A stretch of DNA of 7,118 bases, taken from assembly GCA_003506735.1 (NCBI GenBank), contig DNYS01000282.1:322-7439 (forward strand), in the 5' to 3' direction. Position numbers and translations under genes: made by a program. Under the pieces are notes generated by a model. It saw only the letters and a list, made by a program, of their open reading frames with translations, was not told the DNA's origin and ran no database searches. The DNA is from Nitrospinota bacterium. Its GTDB lineage: Bacteria; UBA8248. Below are positions 5,211 to 7,118 of the stretch, in pieces; within the stretch, counting starts at the first letter, position 1, and each line of letters begins with the position of its first letter.

Positions 5211-6668
5211 TCAGGCCCCCTCACTCTCCCCCGGCGGCGGGGAGGCGAAGCTGTTGCCCATTCGAATCACGGCCTCTCTTCCCCCATGGCGTTCGACGAG
5301 GGCGGCCTGATCCGCCTTGGCGCGCCGATCCACCTCTTCGGGGTCGGCGATGGCGCGAAGGCCGGCTTCCAGCTCCCGGAGGGTGCCTTGATGCGAGGGG
5401 TCCCCGGCGAGGTCGTCCAACTCCTCGGGGTCGGATTCGAGATCGAAGAGTTCCGGCGGGTAGTCCGTGTAGTGGATGTATTTAAATCTTCCCCGCCGGA
5501 GCATGAACAGCCCCGTGACGGCGCCCAGGGCGTGAAACTCGCTGAAAATCTCGCGGCCCGAGTTGTCCGGGGCGTTGGCGGTCTCGAAAAGGGAGGTTCC
5601 GGGCAGGCTCCGGTCCTCTTCTCCGGGTTCGATCCCGGCGGCGTCCAGGACGGTGGGAAAGAGATCGACGAGCGAGACGGGGGTGGCGGAGATTTTTCCG
5701 GCGGGGATGCCCGGTCCCGAAACGATTGCCGGGACGGCCACCGACTCTTCGTACATGGTCGATTTCCCCCAAAGGCCCCTGGCGCCCAGATTGTCCCCGT
5801 GGTCGCTGGCGAAGACGATTCGGGTGGAATCCCCGAGCCCGGCCTCGCCCAGGGCGCCTAAAATTTTTCCCACGTTCGAATCCACGAACGAGCACATTCC
5901 CAGATAAGCGGCGATCGCAATCCGCTTTTTCTCGTTATCGAAATACGCCTCGTAGGGGGCGCACTCGTGCAGGCTCTTGATCCAAGGGTGCCATGCGCTT
6001 CCGCCCGGGGGGCCCTCCTTGGGCAGGGGAATTTCGTCCAGCGGGTACATTTCGTAAAACGCGGGCGGAGCGATAAATGGAAAGTGGGGGCAGGTCAGCG
6101 AGACGAAGAGCGCCCAGGGGCGGTCCCGGTCCATCGGAGCGTCCTTCAGCCACCGGCAAGCCAGTTCGGTGACCTCGTGGTCGTACCGGATGTAGTGCGA
6201 TTCGCCGGGGCCGATTTCGTTCGACATTCTTTCATTGTTCCGCCGGACGGGCAGGCCGAGGTTGTCCCGCACGGAGGCGAATATATCGCCGATACCGTCG
6301 TTGGGCGCGTGAAGCGGAATAATTTGCTCGTCGAATCCCGTGGGCAGATCGGAATTCCGGTAATGAAGTTTCCCCACCGAAGCGGTGCGGCATCCCGCCG
6401 CCTGGAGGCGGTGGCCCCAGCTCGGGGTGCGCCCCTCATAGGGGAAGGCGTTGTCCCATGCGCCGATTTCATGGACGTAGCGCCCGGTCGCGAAGCTGGC
6501 GCGCGAGGGGGTGCAGATGGGGCAATTGGTGTATGCGTTCTCGAACCGGGTGCCCGAGGCCGCGAGGCCGTCGATGTTCGGCGTCTCGGCAAGCGGATGA
6601 CCGTAGCACCCGAGAGCCTTTTGGGTTTGCTCATCGTCCATGATGATGAGCAGATTCGACGGCTTCAT
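5211..6668 (-). CDS. Sulfatase (formylglycine-dependent, cytoplasmic)
   Basis: This 485-residue type I sulfatase hydrolyses sulfate esters. Metal ligands Asp11-Asp12 (MDDEQ) open the protein. The maturation signature C-T-P-S-R places the cysteine to be oxidised to formylglycine at Cys52, with Arg56. Further active-site residues match the family: Lys100 and His102 (GKLHY), His195 (PHFPF), Asp289-His290 (SDHGDNLGARG) and Lys302 (WGKSTMYEES). The C-terminal strand KYIHY and the ELFDLESDPEELDDLAGD segment are typical sulfatase endings. There is no signal peptide, so the enzyme acts in the cytoplasm on an imported small substrate, as choline-sulfatases do; the true substrate is unknown. The maturation enzyme (FGE or anSME) is not encoded here. 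I chose the ATG at 6668 because AGGGA lies 6 bases upstream; the in-frame TTG at 6674 would abut that site. It lies 52 bases after the ferredoxin gene, possibly in one operon. Confidence 0.95.
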   Translation of the reverse strand: MKPSNLLIIMDDEQTQKALGCYGHPLAETPNIDGLAASGTRFENAYTNCPICTPSRASFATGRYVHEIGAWDNAFPYEGRTPSWGHRLQAAGCRTASVGKLHYRNSDLPTGFDEQIIPLHAPNDGIGDIFASVRDNLGLPVRRNNERMSNEIGPGESHYIRYDHEVTELACRWLKDAPMDRDRPWALFVSLTCPHFPFIAPPAFYEMYPLDEIPLPKEGPPGGSAWHPWIKSLHECAPYEAYFDNEKKRIAIAAYLGMCSFVDSNVGKILGALGEAGLGDSTRIVFASDHGDNLGARGLWGKSTMYEESVAVPAIVSGPGIPAGKISATPVSLVDLFPTVLDAAGIEPGEEDRSLPGTSLFETANAPDNSGREIFSEFHALGAVTGLFMLRRGRFKYIHYTDYPPELFDLESDPEELDDLAGDPSHQGTLRELEAGLRAIADPEEVDRRAKADQAALVERHGGREAVIRMGNSFASPPPGESEGA

Positions 6669-6674
6669 GGCCAA

Positions 6675-6679
6675 TCCCT
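6675..6679 (-). promoter_or_regulatory. Ribosome binding site of the sulfatase gene
   Basis: AGGGA read on the minus strand, 6 bases before the ATG at 6668 and directly abutting the TTG at 6672-6674, so it supports only the ATG. Confidence 0.55.
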
Positions 6680-6693
6680 ATTTCGGGGCGGAG

Positions 6694-6712
6694 GGCTCCC
6701 GCGAGGGGAGCC
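6694..6712 (-). promoter_or_regulatory. Intercistronic hairpin between ferredoxin and sulfatase genes
   Basis: GGCTCCC and GGGAGCC form a perfect 7-bp GC-rich stem with a 5-base loop in the 52-base gap. No U-run follows on the minus strand, so it is not a standard terminator. It may set differential stability or partial attenuation between the two genes. Confidence 0.4.
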
Positions 6713-6720
6713 GGGAGGCG

Positions 6721-7050
6721 CTACTCCTCGTTTTGGGGAAGCCGGAGCCGTAGCCTTTCCACGGGATTGCCCTTGGTGAGGTGCTCTTCGACGATTTCGG
6801 GAACGTCCTCGACCTTGACGCCCTGGTACCAAACGCCCTCGGGATAGACGACCAGCGAGGGGCCGAGGGTGCAGGGGCCCAGGCAGGTGGCGCCGCCCAC
6901 GGCGGTGTCGGCGGCCAGGTCGCTGGTTTGAACGGCTTCGCCGAGCGCCTGGAGCACTTCGATGCTCCCCTTCGTTTGGCAGCAGCCCATGGGATGGCCG
7001 GGCGGCCTTTGATTGATGCAGACGAATACATGGCGTTTGATATGTTCCAT
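6721..7050 (-). CDS. Thioredoxin-like [2Fe-2S] ferredoxin
   Basis: This 109-residue protein is a thioredoxin-fold [2Fe-2S] ferredoxin of the Clostridium pasteurianum / Aquifex aeolicus type, a small electron carrier also related to the NuoE-type iron-sulfur domain. Cluster cysteines follow the family pattern: Cys11, Cys24 (12 residues between) and Cys56-x3-Cys60 in the ATCLGPC motif. Other hallmarks are FVCINQRPPGHP near the start, GPSLVVYPEGVWYQGV in the middle and a closing EEHLTKGNPVERL. An extra cysteine, Cys23, sits beside Cys24. It is full length. The ATG at 7050 has AAGG 6 bases upstream (7057-7060). It is the first gene of a possible pair with the sulfatase; its redox partner is unknown. 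Confidence 0.95.
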   Translation of the reverse strand: MEHIKRHVFVCINQRPPGHPMGCCQTKGSIEVLQALGEAVQTSDLAADTAVGGATCLGPCTLGPSLVVYPEGVWYQGVKVEDVPEIVEEHLTKGNPVERLRLRLPQNEE

Positions 7051-7078
7051 TGAGTGCCTTCTGGGTTAGGGAGCGTGC

Positions 7079-7093
7079 TTCCGGTTTCCGGAA
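7079..7093. promoter_or_regulatory. Palindrome upstream of the ferredoxin gene
   Basis: TTCCGG-TTT-CCGGAA is a perfect 6-bp inverted repeat with a 3-base spacer, 29 bases before the ferredoxin ATG. It may be an operator or a short leader hairpin. The region further upstream is cut off by the window end, so no promoter can be assigned. Confidence 0.3.
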
Positions 7094-7118
7094 TGAGCGG
7101 CTCGGTTGCGGTAAAAAA

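Noticed and set aside
5967..6779. 270-codon plus-strand frame opposite the sulfatase gene
   Set aside because: It is antisense to a sulfatase with a complete active site and has no family features.

Overview
The window carries seven protein genes in GC-rich, tightly used bacterial DNA. There are signal peptides of bacterial type, Shine-Dalgarno sites before most starts, a PilZ (c-di-GMP) protein and an HtrA-like periplasmic protein. Together these point to a free-living Gram-negative bacterium, perhaps of a proteobacterial or related environmental lineage; I cannot narrow it further. I see no rRNA, tRNA, CRISPR array, transposase or integrase.

Layout. (1) 1-1444 is the atypical part. A minus-strand pair encodes a zinc-ribbon protein with one membrane segment (699-1097) and, 5 bases downstream, a very basic AT-rich protein of unknown function (169-693). 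The pair lies between two diverged direct repeats of about 72 bp (39-109 and 1237-1308, about 71% identical by eye). Base composition changes abruptly near 780, inside the zinc-ribbon gene. (2) 1445-3172, minus strand, is a CocE/NonD-type alpha/beta hydrolase. (3) Divergent from it, across 258 bases, is a secreted HtrA-like protein with a PDZ domain (3431-4405) in which all three trypsin-like catalytic residues are replaced: a pseudoprotease. (4) 4406-4795 is a noncoding stretch with a 22-bp tandem repeat over the stop codon of the pseudoprotease gene and a long-stem terminator-like structure. (5) 4796-5149 is a single-domain PilZ protein. (6) Convergent to it, on the minus strand, are a thioredoxin-like [2Fe-2S] ferredoxin gene (6721-7050) and, 52 bases downstream, a cytoplasmic formylglycine-type sulfatase gene (5211-6668), perhaps co-transcribed.

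No shared pathway links all the genes. The sulfatase and the hydrolase suggest use of small esters, amides or sulfate esters. The pseudoprotease suggests an envelope scaffold or sensor, and the PilZ protein a c-di-GMP response. The observations most worth following are the catalytically dead HtrA relative, the repeat-flanked zinc-ribbon/basic-protein pair with its internal composition break, and the hydrolase that lacks the usual catalytic aspartate motif.
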